Source of the DNA: an uncultured Kiloniellales bacterium
GTDB taxonomy: Bacteria; Pseudomonadota; Alphaproteobacteria; Kiloniellales; JAKSDN01
DNA length: 61,235 nucleotides
Assembly (NCBI GenBank): GCA_947258885.1
Contig: CAMYKD010000007.1
Span: 1 to 61,235, forward strand
Direction of reading: 5' to 3'
Shown here: positions 9,446-18,439 of the stretch, piece after piece
How the letters are laid out: each line of letters begins with the position of its first letter
How positions within the stretch are numbered: the stretch's first letter is position 1
Translations under genes and position numbers: made by a program
The notes under the pieces: model-generated
Told to the model about the DNA's origin: nothing
The model's input: only the letters and a program-made list of their open reading frames with translations
Databases searched by the model: none

Positions 9446-10684
9446 CTACATGGTGCCACCGTCACTTGCGAGTTCCGTCTCGATCGCAACCTCGCTTTCC
9501 AGGGTCTTGTGAACCGGACACTTGTCCGCGATCTCGAGCAGCTTTGTCCGTTGCCCGGCATCGAGCGTTCCCTCCAGGATCAGGGAGCGTTCGATACGAT
9601 CTATCCGGCCCTCCTTGGTCTCGCAATCGGCGCAGTCCTCCGCGTGGATCTTCTCGTGGTGCAAAGTCACCGTCACGCGATCGAGCGGCCACTGTTTGCG
9701 CGCGGCGTACATGCGGAGCGTCATGGAGGTACAGGCGCCAAGGCCGGCCAGAAGCAGGTCGTAGGGCCCAGGTCCGCTGTCGTTGCCGCCGAAGTCCTCC
9801 GGTTCGTCGGCCCTGAGCATGTGCTTGCCGGCGGCGATATGCTGGGCGAAGCGGCCTTCTCCGGCCTCCCGGACCACGACGGTGCCCGGGGCCGCGCGGG
9901 GCGCCTCGGGCGCCTCGGCCCGGCCCAGATAACGGGTCGCCCAGGCAGCCAATACCGTAGCGACGTAAACGGCGTCCTCCCGGCGGCTCAACAGGTGGTC
10001 GGCGTCATCGAGCGACACGAAGCTCTTGGGGTGCTTGGCCGCCGTGAAGATCTCGCCCGCGTTCTCGATCCCGACGGTGGCGTCGCGCGGCGCGTGGAAC
10101 ACCAGCAGGGCCTTGCGCAGACCGGCCAGCGTGGCTGCGAGCTTGTGTTTCTCGATGTCCTCCAGGAACTGCTTGCGGATCCGGAAGGGGCGGCCGGCCA
10201 GAAGCACTTCCGCCTCGCCCTTGGCCTCGATCTCGGGCCGCGCCGCCTGAAACAGATGACGGACGTGGGCCGGATCGCCCGGCGCGCCGATCGTCGCCAC
10301 GGCGAGCGCCTCGGGCACCCGCGGCGCCGCCGCGAGCACGGCCGCCCCTCCCAGGCTGTGGCCGATGAGGACCTTGGGCGCCGCGCGGCTTTCGCGCAGG
10401 TAATCGGCGGCGCACACCAGGTCCGCGACGTTGGACGAGAAGTTTGTGTTGGCGAACTCGCCTTCGCTGTGCCCGAGCCCGGTGAAGTCGAAGCGCAGAA
10501 CGGCGATGCCCTGTTCGGCCAGACCGGTCGCGATCCGCGCGGCGGCGAATATGTCCTTGGTGCAGGTGAAGCAATGCGCAAAGAGCGCATAGGCCAGCGG
10601 CGGTCCGGTCGGAAGGTCGAGGCGCGCGGCCAGTTCGACCCCGTCGGCGCCGGTAAAGGTCAGTTTCTCGCTGCTGATCGCCAT
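9446..10684 (-). CDS. Bifunctional alpha/beta hydrolase - OsmC family protein
   Basis: The 412-residue product fuses two domains. Residues 1-250 are an alpha/beta hydrolase with nucleophile elbow GHSLGG (Ser110) and plausible acid Asp201 and base His230. Residues 275-405 are an OsmC-type thiol peroxidase domain with the two reactive cysteines in GACTS (Cys318) and CPVHK (Cys389). OsmC proteins reduce organic hydroperoxides. The hydrolase half might release acyl or ester peroxides, though no substrate is established by the sequence. The ATG at 10684 begins the first hydrolase strand; the longer upstream frame shadows the Nudix gene. This two-domain arrangement is known in other bacteria. Confidence 0.9.
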   Translation of the reverse strand: MAISSEKLTFTGADGVELAARLDLPTGPPLAYALFAHCFTCTKDIFAAARIATGLAEQGIAVLRFDFTGLGHSEGEFANTNFSSNVADLVCAADYLRESRAAPKVLIGHSLGGAAVLAAAPRVPEALAVATIGAPGDPAHVRHLFQAARPEIEAKGEAEVLLAGRPFRIRKQFLEDIEKHKLAATLAGLRKALLVFHAPRDATVGIENAGEIFTAAKHPKSFVSLDDADHLLSRREDAVYVATVLAAWATRYLGRAEAPEAPRAAPGTVVVREAGEGRFAQHIAAGKHMLRADEPEDFGGNDSGPGPYDLLLAGLGACTSMTLRMYAARKQWPLDRVTVTLHHEKIHAEDCADCETKEGRIDRIERSLILEGTLDAGQRTKLLEIADKCPVHKTLESEVAIETELASDGGTM

Positions 10685-10858
10685 GCCGTGCCTCCCCGAA
10701 TGCCCCGGCCAAAACCGCTTCCCCGCCATGGCAACACGGTCCGCGCACGAAGCGCAAGCCCCGCTTTCAACTTGGTCGCCCTGAGAGGACCGCCCTATTA
10801 TCTGTCCCGGCCGCGGAATCGGTCGGAACGCCCCTGAAACCCTCGTGAGGCAAGGTCC

Positions 10859-11473
10859 ATGGCGTCTAAGAGCAGCTCCGACGATCGGGTGGAGATCATC
10901 CAGAAACGGACGCCCTTCCGGGGTTATTTCCAGATCGACGCCTACCGCCTGCGCCACCGGACCTTCGACGGCGGCTGGACCCGGGAGTTCAGCCGGGAAG
11001 TCTTCGAGCGCGGCCATGCCGCCGCCGTGCTGCTTTACGACCCAGACCGGGACGCGGTGGTCCTGGTCGAGCAGTTCCGCACGGGCGCCCATGCCGCCGG
11101 CCTCGAGCCCTGGCTGATCGAGACCGTCGCCGGCATCATCGAGCCGGGCGAGGAGGCCGCCGAGGTGGTCCGGCGGGAAGCGCTGGAGGAAGCCGGCTGC
11201 GGCGTCGGGGACCTGGAGCCCATCGGCACCTTCATCCTGAGCCCCGGCGGCAGCTCCGAGACCATGGTGCTGTTCTGCGGCCGGGTCGACAGTCGAGGCG
11301 CCGGGGGCGTGCACGGCCTGGATCATGAAGACGAAGATATTCGGGTCGTCGTGCTGCCGACCGACGAAGCCCTTGAACTTCTCCGGGCCGGTCGGATCGT
11401 CAATGCCACCACCGCACTCGCGCTGCAGTGGCTGGCGCTCAACCGCGAGCGCCGGCGCGCCGCCTGGCAGTGA
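10859..11473 (+). CDS. Nudix hydrolase, ADP-ribose pyrophosphatase-like (NudF)
   Basis: The 204-residue protein has a canonical Nudix box beginning at GIIEPGEEA and continuing through REALEEAGC (about residues 96-120), with the metal-binding REALEE core. The upstream QFRTGAH...PWLIETVAG segment is typical of the ADP-ribose pyrophosphatase branch. It should hydrolyse ADP-ribose or related nucleoside diphosphate sugars to AMP and a sugar phosphate in the cytoplasm. It is divergent from the hydrolase-OsmC gene and about 100 bp upstream of cysK. A start at 10859 fits family length. Confidence 0.9.
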   Translation: MASKSSSDDRVEIIQKRTPFRGYFQIDAYRLRHRTFDGGWTREFSREVFERGHAAAVLLYDPDRDAVVLVEQFRTGAHAAGLEPWLIETVAGIIEPGEEAAEVVRREALEEAGCGVGDLEPIGTFILSPGGSSETMVLFCGRVDSRGAGGVHGLDHEDEDIRVVVLPTDEALELLRAGRIVNATTALALQWLALNRERRRAAWQ

Positions 11474-11571
11474 CCTTTGGTATGAGCGCTACGGCTTGAA
11501 ATGCGCCCGGTCGGGCGGCTAGTCTCCGTGACCCCACGAAATTGGTCCCGAGGGCTGGTCTGGAAGGGCAT

Positions 11572-12573
11572 ATGGACATTCGCGACGGATTTATCGGCAC
11601 CATCGGCAACACGCCCCTGATCCGCCTCGCCGGCGCCTCGGAGGCGACCGGCTGCGAGATCCTGGGCAAGGCCGAGTTCCTCAATCCGGGAAGCTCCGTG
11701 AAGGACAGAGCGGCGAAGTACATGGTCCTCGACGCGGAGGAACGCGGCGTCCTCGAGCCCGGGGGCGTGATCGTCGAAGGCACCGCCGGCAATACGGGCA
11801 TCGGGCTCGCGCTTGCGGGCAACGCCCGCGGTTATCGGACCGTGATCGTCATTCCCGAGACCCAGAGCCACGAAAAGAAAGACATGCTCCGGCTCTGCGG
11901 CGCCGAGCTCAAGGAGGTTCCGGCGGTACCCTACCGGGATCCGAACAACTACGTGCACGTCGCCGCGCGCCTGGCCGAGGACATGAAGAAGACCGAGCCG
12001 AAGGGCGTGCTCTACGCCAACCAGTGGGACAACACGGCGAACCGGCGGGCCCACCATGAAGGCACGGGCCCGGAGATCTGGCAGCAGACCGATGGCAAGG
12101 TCGACGGCTTCATCTGCGCCGTCGGCACGGGCGGAACCCTGGCCGGCGTGGCGATGGCGCTGCGCGAGCGGAACCAGGACGTGGTCATCGGCCTTGCCGA
12201 TCCCATGGGCGCGGCACTGTACAGCTACTTCACGACCGGCGAGCTCAAGTCGGTGGGCAGCTCGATCACCGAAGGCATCGGCCAGGGCCGCATCACGGGC
12301 AACCTGGAAGGCCTGGACGTGGACGAACCCTTCCAGATCCCCGACGAGGACGCGGTTTCGACCTGCTTCCGGCTGCTCAAGGAAGAAGGGCTTTGCCTGG
12401 GCGGATCGAGCGGCATCAACGTCGCCGGCGCTATGCGCCTGGCCGAGAAGATGGGCCCGGGACATACGATCGTGACGGTCCTCTGCGACTTCGGCACGCG
12501 CTACCAGAGCAAGCTGTTCAACCCGGCCTTTCTGCGGAAAAAGGGCCTGCCGGCGCCGGGCTGGTTGACCTGA
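11572..12573 (+). CDS. cysK: Cysteine synthase (O-acetylserine sulfhydrylase), PLP-dependent
   Basis: The 333-residue protein is a beta-family PLP enzyme. The PLP lysine is Lys44 in NPGSSVKDRAA, and the substrate loop GTAGNTGIG and phosphate-binding GTGGTLAG are both present. It makes cysteine from O-acetylserine and sulfide in the cytoplasm. It heads a tight run with the alanyl-tRNA editing protein (11 bp gap) and the sulfurtransferase, a grouping centred on sulfur amino acids. I chose the ATG at 11572 because the conserved N terminus (IGNTPLIRL) follows directly. A CysK/CysM distinction is not certain, and the enzyme may use other sulfur donors. Confidence 0.9.
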   Translation: MDIRDGFIGTIGNTPLIRLAGASEATGCEILGKAEFLNPGSSVKDRAAKYMVLDAEERGVLEPGGVIVEGTAGNTGIGLALAGNARGYRTVIVIPETQSHEKKDMLRLCGAELKEVPAVPYRDPNNYVHVAARLAEDMKKTEPKGVLYANQWDNTANRRAHHEGTGPEIWQQTDGKVDGFICAVGTGGTLAGVAMALRERNQDVVIGLADPMGAALYSYFTTGELKSVGSSITEGIGQGRITGNLEGLDVDEPFQIPDEDAVSTCFRLLKEEGLCLGGSSGINVAGAMRLAEKMGPGHTIVTVLCDFGTRYQSKLFNPAFLRKKGLPAPGWLT

Positions 12574-12584
12574 GGGAGGGGGCC

Positions 12585-13289
12585 ATGGAGCCGATCTTTC
12601 GCGACGACGCCTATTGCCGGAGCTGCACGGCGACCGTACTGAGCGCGGGGGCCGAAGGCATCGGCCTCGACCGCACGGTCTTCTATCCCATGGGCGGCGG
12701 CCAGCCGGGCGATACCGGGGTGCTGCGCTGGGCCGGCGGCGAAGCGCGGATTGCCGACACTCGCAAGGGCGAGGGCCACGACGAAGTAGTCCACGTTCCG
12801 GCCGAGGGCGCCGACCTGCCCGAGCCGGGCACCAAGGTCGAGGCCGAGATCGACTGGGAGCGGCGCCACCGCCTGATGCGCATGCACAGCTGCCTGCACC
12901 TGCTCTGCGCCGTGGTGACCGGCGACGTGACCGGCGGCGCGGTTGGCGACGGCAAGGGCCGTCTGGACTTCAACCTGCCCGACACCAGCCTCGACAAGGA
13001 CCATATCGCCGCCGAGCTCAACCGGCTGATCGCGGAGGACCACGAGGTGCGGCCCCGCTGGATCACCGACAAGGAGCTGGAGGCGAGCCCGCAATTGGTC
13101 CGAACCATGTCGGTCCAGCCTCCGAAGGGCGCGGGCAAGGTGCGCTTGCTGGAGATCGGGGGCGTCGACCTGCAGCCCTGCGGCGGCACCCACGTGCGCC
13201 GGACCGGCGAGATCGGCCCGGTCAGGATCGGCAAGATCGAAAACAAGGGCCGGCAGAACCGGCGGGTCAACATCCTGTTTGCGGATTAA
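12585..13289 (+). CDS. AlaX-like alanyl-tRNA editing protein
   Basis: The 234-residue protein matches the free-standing editing domain of alanyl-tRNA synthetase. Zinc-binding residues are visible: H-x3-H at 101-105 (HSCLH) and C-x3-H at 199-203 (CGGTH). AlaX proteins hydrolyse Ser-tRNA(Ala) or Gly-tRNA(Ala) and so prevent mistranslation. The start at 12585 has a GGGAGGGGG ribosome site overlapping the end of cysK. Linkage to cysK and a mercaptopyruvate sulfurtransferase recurs in alphaproteobacteria as far as I recall, but the reason is not known. Confidence 0.9.
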   Translation: MEPIFRDDAYCRSCTATVLSAGAEGIGLDRTVFYPMGGGQPGDTGVLRWAGGEARIADTRKGEGHDEVVHVPAEGADLPEPGTKVEAEIDWERRHRLMRMHSCLHLLCAVVTGDVTGGAVGDGKGRLDFNLPDTSLDKDHIAAELNRLIAEDHEVRPRWITDKELEASPQLVRTMSVQPPKGAGKVRLLEIGGVDLQPCGGTHVRRTGEIGPVRIGKIENKGRQNRRVNILFAD

Positions 13290-13313
13290 GAACGGCAGAG
13301 GGGCGGTTTCTTC

Positions 13314-14177
13314 ATGGCTGATTTCGATAGCGACGCGGTGGTTTCCACCGCTTGGCTGGCCGAGCATCTCAGCGCGCCCGACGTCCATGTCGTGGACGCC
13401 AGCTACTACCTGCCCCACGAAGGCCTGAGCGGTCGCCAGGAGTTCGAGCTGCAGCACATACCGGGCGCGGTGTTCTTCGACATCGACGAGATCGCCGACG
13501 GCGACGATTCCCTGCCGCACATGCTGCCGTCGCCCGAGAAGTTCTCGTCCAAGGTCACCAAGCTGGGGCTGGGTGACGGCGTGCGCATGGTGATCTACGA
13601 CCAGCGCGGCCTGATGAGCGCACCCCGCGTGTGGTGGACCTTCCGCTATTTCGGTCACGACGACGTCGCCGTGCTGGACGGCGGCCTGCCCAAGTGGATG
13701 GCCGAGGGCCGGCCGCTCGAGGACGGGCCGGCGCGGCCGGTCGAGCGGCATTTCACCGCGCGCATGAACAGCTTCATGCTGCGCGACAAGGACCAGGTAC
13801 GGGCCAACCTGTCGAGCCGGCGCGAGCAGGTGCTGGACGCCCGCAGCCAGGGCCGTTTCGAGGCAAGCGAGCCGGAACTCTGGCCGGGCCGCCGAGCGGG
13901 CCACATCCCCGGCAGCCTGAGTCTTCCCTACACCGACCTCCTGGACGCTGAGACCCAGACCCTGCGGCCGGTCGCGGACCTGCGGGCCCGCTTCGAGGCC
14001 GCGGGCCTAGACATAGCCCGCCCGGTGATCACGACCTGCGGCTCGGGCGTAACCGCCGCAGTCCTGGCCCTGGGACTGCACCTCGCGGGGCACAAGGACG
14101 TGGCGCTCTACGACGGCTCCTGGGCCGAGTGGGGCCTTCCCGGCGACACCCCCGTGGACACCGGCCCGGCCACCTAG
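13314..14177 (+). CDS. sseA: 3-mercaptopyruvate / thiosulfate sulfurtransferase (tandem rhodanese)
   Basis: The 287-residue protein consists of two rhodanese domains. The N-terminal domain is inactive, and the C-terminal domain carries the catalytic Cys242 in the loop TTCGSGVTA. The loop sequence CGSGVT matches 3-mercaptopyruvate sulfurtransferases rather than classical thiosulfate rhodaneses (CRKGVT). It transfers sulfane sulfur from mercaptopyruvate, a cysteine breakdown product, to thiol acceptors. It lies 24 bp after the alaX-like gene and 4 bp before the GNAT gene, so all belong to one transcription unit. Confidence 0.93.
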   Translation: MADFDSDAVVSTAWLAEHLSAPDVHVVDASYYLPHEGLSGRQEFELQHIPGAVFFDIDEIADGDDSLPHMLPSPEKFSSKVTKLGLGDGVRMVIYDQRGLMSAPRVWWTFRYFGHDDVAVLDGGLPKWMAEGRPLEDGPARPVERHFTARMNSFMLRDKDQVRANLSSRREQVLDARSQGRFEASEPELWPGRRAGHIPGSLSLPYTDLLDAETQTLRPVADLRARFEAAGLDIARPVITTCGSGVTAAVLALGLHLAGHKDVALYDGSWAEWGLPGDTPVDTGPAT

Positions 14178-14181
14178 GCGG

Positions 14182-15195
14182 ATGGCGCGCAAGTCCAACA
14201 AGGCCGCAAAGCTGGACATCCGGCCCTACCGGCAGGGCGACCGCGACGCCGTGGTTGCGCTGTGGGAGGCCTGCGAGCTGACCCGGCCCTGGAACGACCC
14301 GGACCAGGACATCACGCTGCTCAGCGAGACACCCAACGCCGAGATCCTGGTCGGCGTGGTCCGGAAGAAGATCACCGCGACGGTGATGATCGGACACGAC
14401 GGCCATCGGGGCTGGATCTATTACCTGGCGGTCGATCCGGCCTCGCGTGCCAGGGGAACCGGCGCCGCGATCATGCGCGCCGCCGAGGCCTGGCTGGCCG
14501 AGCGGGGCCTCGGCAAGGTGATGCTGATGGTCCGGCCGGAGAACCTGGCTGTGAAGCGGTTTTATGCCAGCCTCGGCTATCAGGCCGATCCCTGCCACCT
14601 CATGCGCCGTTGGCTGGACGGCCGCGAGGCGCCCGGGATCGAAACGGACCGGGACGACGGCAAGCTGGAGACCACGGTCACCTATCTGGAGATGACCGAG
14701 CGGCCGCCGCACCCCCACTTGGTGCCGCCGCTCGGTATCAAGCTGGCCCTGCTGCGCGCGCGCCCGCCGACGGTCGGGTTCTACCGCTTCCTCTACAATA
14801 CGGTCGGCGGACCGTGGCTGTGGTACGAGCGGCGCGCCCTGGACGACGAGGCTCTCGGCCGGATCATCACGGACGACCGGGTCGAGATCTACGTGCTCTA
14901 CGCGAACGGCGTGCCGGCCGGCTACGCCGAGCTGGACCGGCGCGACCCTCCGGATATCGAGCTGGCCTACTTCGGCCTGATACCGGACTTCATCGGCAAG
15001 GGGCTGGGCCGCTACCTGCTGACCTGGGCGATCGATACGGCCTGGAGCTACGAGCCGGAGCGCCTTTGGGTCAACACCAACTCGCTGGACCACTCCAATG
15101 CCTTGGCGCTCTATCAACGCTGCGGCTTCCAGCCCTACAGGCAGGAACACCGGGTCATCGACGACCCGCGCCTGATCGGGCTGATCCCGGTCTGA
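14182..15195 (+). CDS. Tandem GNAT-family N-acetyltransferase
   Basis: The 337-residue protein contains two GNAT folds. The first (about residues 10-150) shows the acetyl-CoA motif LAVDPASRARGTGAAIM and resembles YpeA-type acetyltransferases. The second (about 190-325) shows IPDFIGKGLGRYLL and the downstream NTNSLDHSNALALYQRCGF helix. The two domains look different enough to be a fusion rather than a recent duplication. The acetyl acceptor is unknown. The gene starts 4 bp after sseA and is followed 31 bp later by the alanine dehydrogenase-like gene. Confidence 0.88.
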   Translation: MARKSNKAAKLDIRPYRQGDRDAVVALWEACELTRPWNDPDQDITLLSETPNAEILVGVVRKKITATVMIGHDGHRGWIYYLAVDPASRARGTGAAIMRAAEAWLAERGLGKVMLMVRPENLAVKRFYASLGYQADPCHLMRRWLDGREAPGIETDRDDGKLETTVTYLEMTERPPHPHLVPPLGIKLALLRARPPTVGFYRFLYNTVGGPWLWYERRALDDEALGRIITDDRVEIYVLYANGVPAGYAELDRRDPPDIELAYFGLIPDFIGKGLGRYLLTWAIDTAWSYEPERLWVNTNSLDHSNALALYQRCGFQPYRQEHRVIDDPRLIGLIPV

Positions 15196-15226
15196 TGCGG
15201 ACCTGAACGCGAGGAGACGAGCTGCC

Positions 15227-16591
15227 ATGGACATCGGCGTACCACGGGAAATCAAGCCGCAGGAAGGCCGAGTCGCCCTGCTGCCGGCCCAAGTCGAGAG
15301 CCTGACCGCGGCGGGCCACCGCGTCCTGGTCGAGCGCGACGCCGGGGGTCTGAGCGGCGCCGGCGACGGAGACTACGCGGCCGCCGGGGCGGAGATCGCG
15401 GCGGCCGGCGCCGAGGTCTATGCGGGCTGCGAGCTGATCGTGAAGGTCAAGGAGATCCTGCCCGAGGAATACGCCGGATTGCGCCGCGAGCATGTCGTGC
15501 TGACCAACCTGCACACAGCGCTCAACCGCGAGCTCACGGACAAGCTGCTCGAGGTCGGCTTGACCGGCCTCTCGGCCGAGGAGACGCACGCCAGCGGCTC
15601 GCCCAACTCGCCGCTCGCCGGCGAGGTGGGCGCCTTCGAGGGCGTGCGCCTCTGCCTCGCGCCCTTCGGCGGCACGGGGCGGCACTTCATGCCGCACTAC
15701 GGCGCGCCGGCCCTTTCGGCCGTGGTGATCGGCCTGGGCGGCGTCGGCCAGGGCGCGCTCCGGACCCTGACCCGTCTCGGCTGCTCGGTGACCGGCCTCG
15801 ACCTCGATGCCGGCGCGCGGTTCCGGACCGAACTGACGTTTTCCGGCGCCAATTTCACGGCCGCGCCGGTCGAGGCCCTTCCCGGCCTGCTGCCCGAGGC
15901 CGACATGGTGGTCAACTGCGTGCTCTGGGACAAGCAGCGCAGCGACCACCTGATTCCCCGCGCCCTGCTGAAGACCATGAAGCCGACCGCGGTCCTGGTC
16001 GACATCTCCTGCGACACCGCCGGCGCCATCGAGACCAGCCGGCCGACCACCTGGTCCGACCCGGTCTACGAGGTGGACGGCATCCGCCACTACTGCGTCG
16101 ACAACATCCCGGGCGCGGTCCCGGCCACCGCCTCGGCCGGCTATGCCCGCGCGCTGCTGCCCCTGGTCGGCGAGATCGCGGCGCTGGGCCCGATCGAGGC
16201 CTGCCGCCGCGACCCCTGGCTCGCCCGCGGCCTGACCTGCGCCGGCGGCACTCTGTTGCTGGAAGAGACGGGCCGCCTGCAGGACCGCCCGTCGATCACC
16301 GACACCAGCCAATCCATGACCACGCGGATCCTGACCAAATCGCGCAGCTCCGGATGGACCATAAGCCATAGTTCCCGCGAGAGCGGGGCCGGCCCGTCGC
16401 CATGGCGTACCAGCCCTGGCTCCCGATCTCCGACAGCCGTCGGCAGCAAGGATTTTCCAAGCCCCGTCTTCACGCTCTGCAGGATCGCTTCGGCATCGTT
16501 GACCATCACCTGCGGCGGCGCCTCGGGATCGCGAATGGCCCGCTCCGCCATCCAGCGGCCTTGCGGCAGGTCCGCCATGCTTTCGTCGTAG
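15227..16591 (+). CDS. Alanine dehydrogenase / PNT-family protein with a non-homologous C-terminal extension
   Basis: Residues 1 to about 355 match the alanine dehydrogenase / pyridine nucleotide transhydrogenase alpha family. The N-terminal IGVPREIKPQEGRVAL, the catalytic Lys of KVKE and His of TNLHTAL, and a Rossmann motif GLGGVGQGAL are all visible. Such enzymes interconvert alanine or related amino acids with oxo acids using NAD. Family similarity stops near 16300 (ETGRLQDRPS). No stop codon follows, and the frame runs on for about 95 residues antisense to the LysR gene. The extended tail is Ser- and Arg-rich and looks like shadow sequence. The substrate could be alanine, ornithine-like or lysine-like. 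Confidence 0.75.
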   Translation: MDIGVPREIKPQEGRVALLPAQVESLTAAGHRVLVERDAGGLSGAGDGDYAAAGAEIAAAGAEVYAGCELIVKVKEILPEEYAGLRREHVVLTNLHTALNRELTDKLLEVGLTGLSAEETHASGSPNSPLAGEVGAFEGVRLCLAPFGGTGRHFMPHYGAPALSAVVIGLGGVGQGALRTLTRLGCSVTGLDLDAGARFRTELTFSGANFTAAPVEALPGLLPEADMVVNCVLWDKQRSDHLIPRALLKTMKPTAVLVDISCDTAGAIETSRPTTWSDPVYEVDGIRHYCVDNIPGAVPATASAGYARALLPLVGEIAALGPIEACRRDPWLARGLTCAGGTLLLEETGRLQDRPSITDTSQSMTTRILTKSRSSGWTISHSSRESGAGPSPWRTSPGSRSPTAVGSKDFPSPVFTLCRIASASLTITCGGASGSRMARSAIQRPCGRSAMLSS

Positions 16592-17139
16592 GTGATCCAG
16601 GGCAGTGGTTCGGTCCGCTTCCCCGAAGGCCCATAAACCGCATAATCGAGTTGGCCGATCCGACACGCGATGGCGCGGACGTCCTTGCGTGGCCGAGCGA
16701 GGCGCAGGGCGATGTCGGCTTCCCGTTTGGTCAAGCTCAGATCGCGGGGCTCGGCGATGAGTTCGACCCGCAACTGAGGGTGATCGCGAAGCAGCGGCGG
16801 CAGGGCGGGCACCAGAAGACGGTTCACGACGATCGGAACCGAGGTTACGCGAACCGAGCCGGCCGCCAGTCTGTCCGCGCCCGAAACGGCGCTCTCCAGC
16901 GCCTGGACTTCGAGTTCGACCCGCTCCGCGCCGGCGACGACGGCGGCTCCCGCCTCGGTCGCATGCAGGATACCGAGGTTTCGCTCGAAGAGACGGGCGC
17001 CCAACCGTTGCTCGGCCTGGGCGATGCGGCGAGCCACCGTGGTGTCGTTGACACCGAGCCGCCGCGCGGCGCTTGCGAGTGACCGGGTCCGCGCCACCGC
17101 CAGGACAAACCGCAAATCGTTCCAGTTCAAGCTCTGCAT
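16141..17139 (-). CDS. LysR-family transcriptional regulator with 3' overlap
   Basis: The product starts with a typical LysR winged helix (LNWNDLRFVLAVARTRSLASAARRLGVN, about residues 4-31). It continues into an effector-binding domain that ends near residue 285 (VVMDWLVSVI). The frame then runs about 50 residues further, antisense to the alanine dehydrogenase-like gene, to a stop at 16141. I prefer the ATG at 17139: it puts the helix-turn-helix at the usual distance and leaves the inverted repeat at 17141-17161 just upstream as an autoregulatory site. Another ATG lies at 17160. It probably also controls the divergent YciI-like gene. Confidence 0.85.
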   Translation of the reverse strand: MQSLNWNDLRFVLAVARTRSLASAARRLGVNDTTVARRIAQAEQRLGARLFERNLGILHATEAGAAVVAGAERVELEVQALESAVSGADRLAAGSVRVTSVPIVVNRLLVPALPPLLRDHPQLRVELIAEPRDLSLTKREADIALRLARPRKDVRAIACRIGQLDYAVYGPSGKRTEPLPWITYDESMADLPQGRWMAERAIRDPEAPPQVMVNDAEAILQSVKTGLGKSLLPTAVGDREPGLVRHGDGPAPLSRELWLMVHPELRDLVRIRVVMDWLVSVIDGRSCRRPVSSSNRVPPAQVRPRASQGSRRQASIGPSAAISPTRGSSARA

Positions 17140-17140
17140 T

Positions 17141-17161
17141 ATTGCAGCTCTGATGTGCAAT
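17141..17161. promoter_or_regulatory. Inverted repeat, probable LysR operator
   Basis: ATTGCA and TGCAAT are separated by 9 bp, giving a 21-bp dyad directly upstream of the LysR start and in the divergent region shared with the YciI-like gene. A second overlapping dyad, TGCATTATTGCA, spans 17135-17146. LysR-type regulators bind T-N11-A inverted repeats in just this position. Confidence 0.5.
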
Positions 17162-17234
17162 CTTTGGCCTCTTATGTTGAAAAATGCAAGGTTATCCTGT
17201 CAGCCGTCAAGCACGGAGAGAGGGAGTCCGGATC

Positions 17235-17531
17235 ATGATGTACGCCGTCTTGTTCGAGGATGATGCCGGCCGCGCGGACATGCGGCCCAAGCACATGCCC
17301 GATCACCTCGCGTTCCTGGAGAGCAACGCGTCGAGGATCCTCGACGCGGGCCCGCTCAAGGACGCTGCAAGCGGCGCTCCGGCGGGCGGTCTCTGGATCG
17401 TGGAGGCCGACAGTTCGCAGGCTGTTCAGGCGCTCGTTGAAGCCGACCCCTTCTGGTCGACCGGCCTTCGCAAATCCGTTCGTATTCTCGAGTGGACCCA
17501 GGTCTTCTCGAAAGGGAGGAGGCGGATCTAG
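17235..17531 (+). CDS. YciI-family protein
   Basis: The 98-residue product has the ferredoxin-like YciI fold pattern: an N-terminal strand MYAVLFED, a helix with the H-x-x-H-containing PKHMPDHLAFLE, and a C-terminal strand with DPFWSTGL. YciI-like proteins are small dimers sometimes linked to dehydrohalogenation or stress, and no reaction can be assigned. The start at 17235 has an AGGGAG ribosome site 8 bp upstream; a second ATG is adjacent at 17238. It is divergent from the LysR gene and probably regulated by it. Confidence 0.85.
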   Translation: MMYAVLFEDDAGRADMRPKHMPDHLAFLESNASRILDAGPLKDAASGAPAGGLWIVEADSSQAVQALVEADPFWSTGLRKSVRILEWTQVFSKGRRRI

Positions 17532-17595
17532 CGACAGACCTCACGTTATCCCTGCCCCACAAGTCCGGCCCTTCGGCTGGTCATGAGCCATGATC

Positions 17596-18396
17596 CTAAT
17601 GGTGCAGGATCTGGCTCAGGAACAGCTTGGTGCGGTCGGACTGCGGATTGTCGAAGAACTCGTGCGGCTCGTTCTGCTCGATGATCTCGCCTTCGTCCAT
17701 GAAGATGACCCGGTTGGCGACTGTCTTGGCGAAGCCCATCTCGTGGGTGACGACCAGCATGGTCATGCCCTCCTCCGCCAGCTCGACCATTACGTCGAGC
17801 ACCTCCTTGATCATCTCCGGATCGAGCGCCGAGGTCGGCTCGTCGAACAGCATGACCTTCGGGCTCATGCACAGCGAGCGGGCGATTGCCACGCGCTGCT
17901 GCTGACCGCCTGAGAGCTGGCCGGGATACTTTTGCGCCTGTTCAGGGATCTTGACCCGCTCCAGATACTTCATGGCGGCATCCTCGGCCTCGGCCTTGGG
18001 GGTCTTGCGCACCCAGATCGGCGCCAGGGTCAGGTTGTCGAGCACGGTCAGGTGCGGGAACAGGTTGAAGTGCTGGAACACCATGCCGACCTCGCGGCGG
18101 ATCTGCTCGATGTGCTTGAGGTCGCCGGTCAGCTCGATGCCCTCGACGACGATCTGGCCCTGCTGGTGCTCCTCGAGGCGGTTGATACAGCGGATCAAGG
18201 TCGACTTGCCCGACCCGGAGGGACCGCAGATGACGATCCGCTCGCCCTTGTTGATGGTGAGATCGATGTTCTTGAGCACGTGGAACTGCCCGTACCACTT
18301 GTGGACTCCGTTCATCTGGATCATGACCTCCTCGGAGACGGTCATCTCCCTGACGGGGTGGCGGATGTCCTCCTCTGCCAAGCCTTCGGTGCTCAT
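17596..18396 (-). CDS. aapP: General L-amino-acid ABC transporter ATP-binding protein (AapP-like)
   Basis: The 266-residue ATPase is of the polar amino acid uptake class. Walker A is GPSGSGKST, the signature is LSGGQQQR and Walker B reads [12 protein letters not shown]. The N-terminal 25 residues before the first strand are acidic and typical of AapP. The ATG at 18396 has a strong GAGGAGGAC ribosome site. It closes the aapJQMP operon, 43 bp after aapM, and would power import of a broad range of L-amino acids. Confidence 0.92.
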   Translation of the reverse strand: MSTEGLAEEDIRHPVREMTVSEEVMIQMNGVHKWYGQFHVLKNIDLTINKGERIVICGPSGSGKSTLIRCINRLEEHQQGQIVVEGIELTGDLKHIEQIRREVGMVFQHFNLFPHLTVLDNLTLAPIWVRKTPKAEAEDAAMKYLERVKIPEQAQKYPGQLSGGQQQRVAIARSLCMSPKVMLFDEPTSALDPEMIKEVLDVMVELAEEGMTMLVVTHEMGFAKTVANRVIFMDEGEIIEQNEPHEFFDNPQSDRTKLFLSQILHH

Positions 18397-18439
18397 GTCG
18401 TCCTCCTCGTATCCTGTTCGACCTTGTCCAATCGTCGGC

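Noticed and set aside
17140-17160. Upstream ATG (17160) for the LysR gene
   Set aside because: It would place the dyad inside the coding region and add seven residues ahead of the usual N terminus; the ATG at 17139 fits better.
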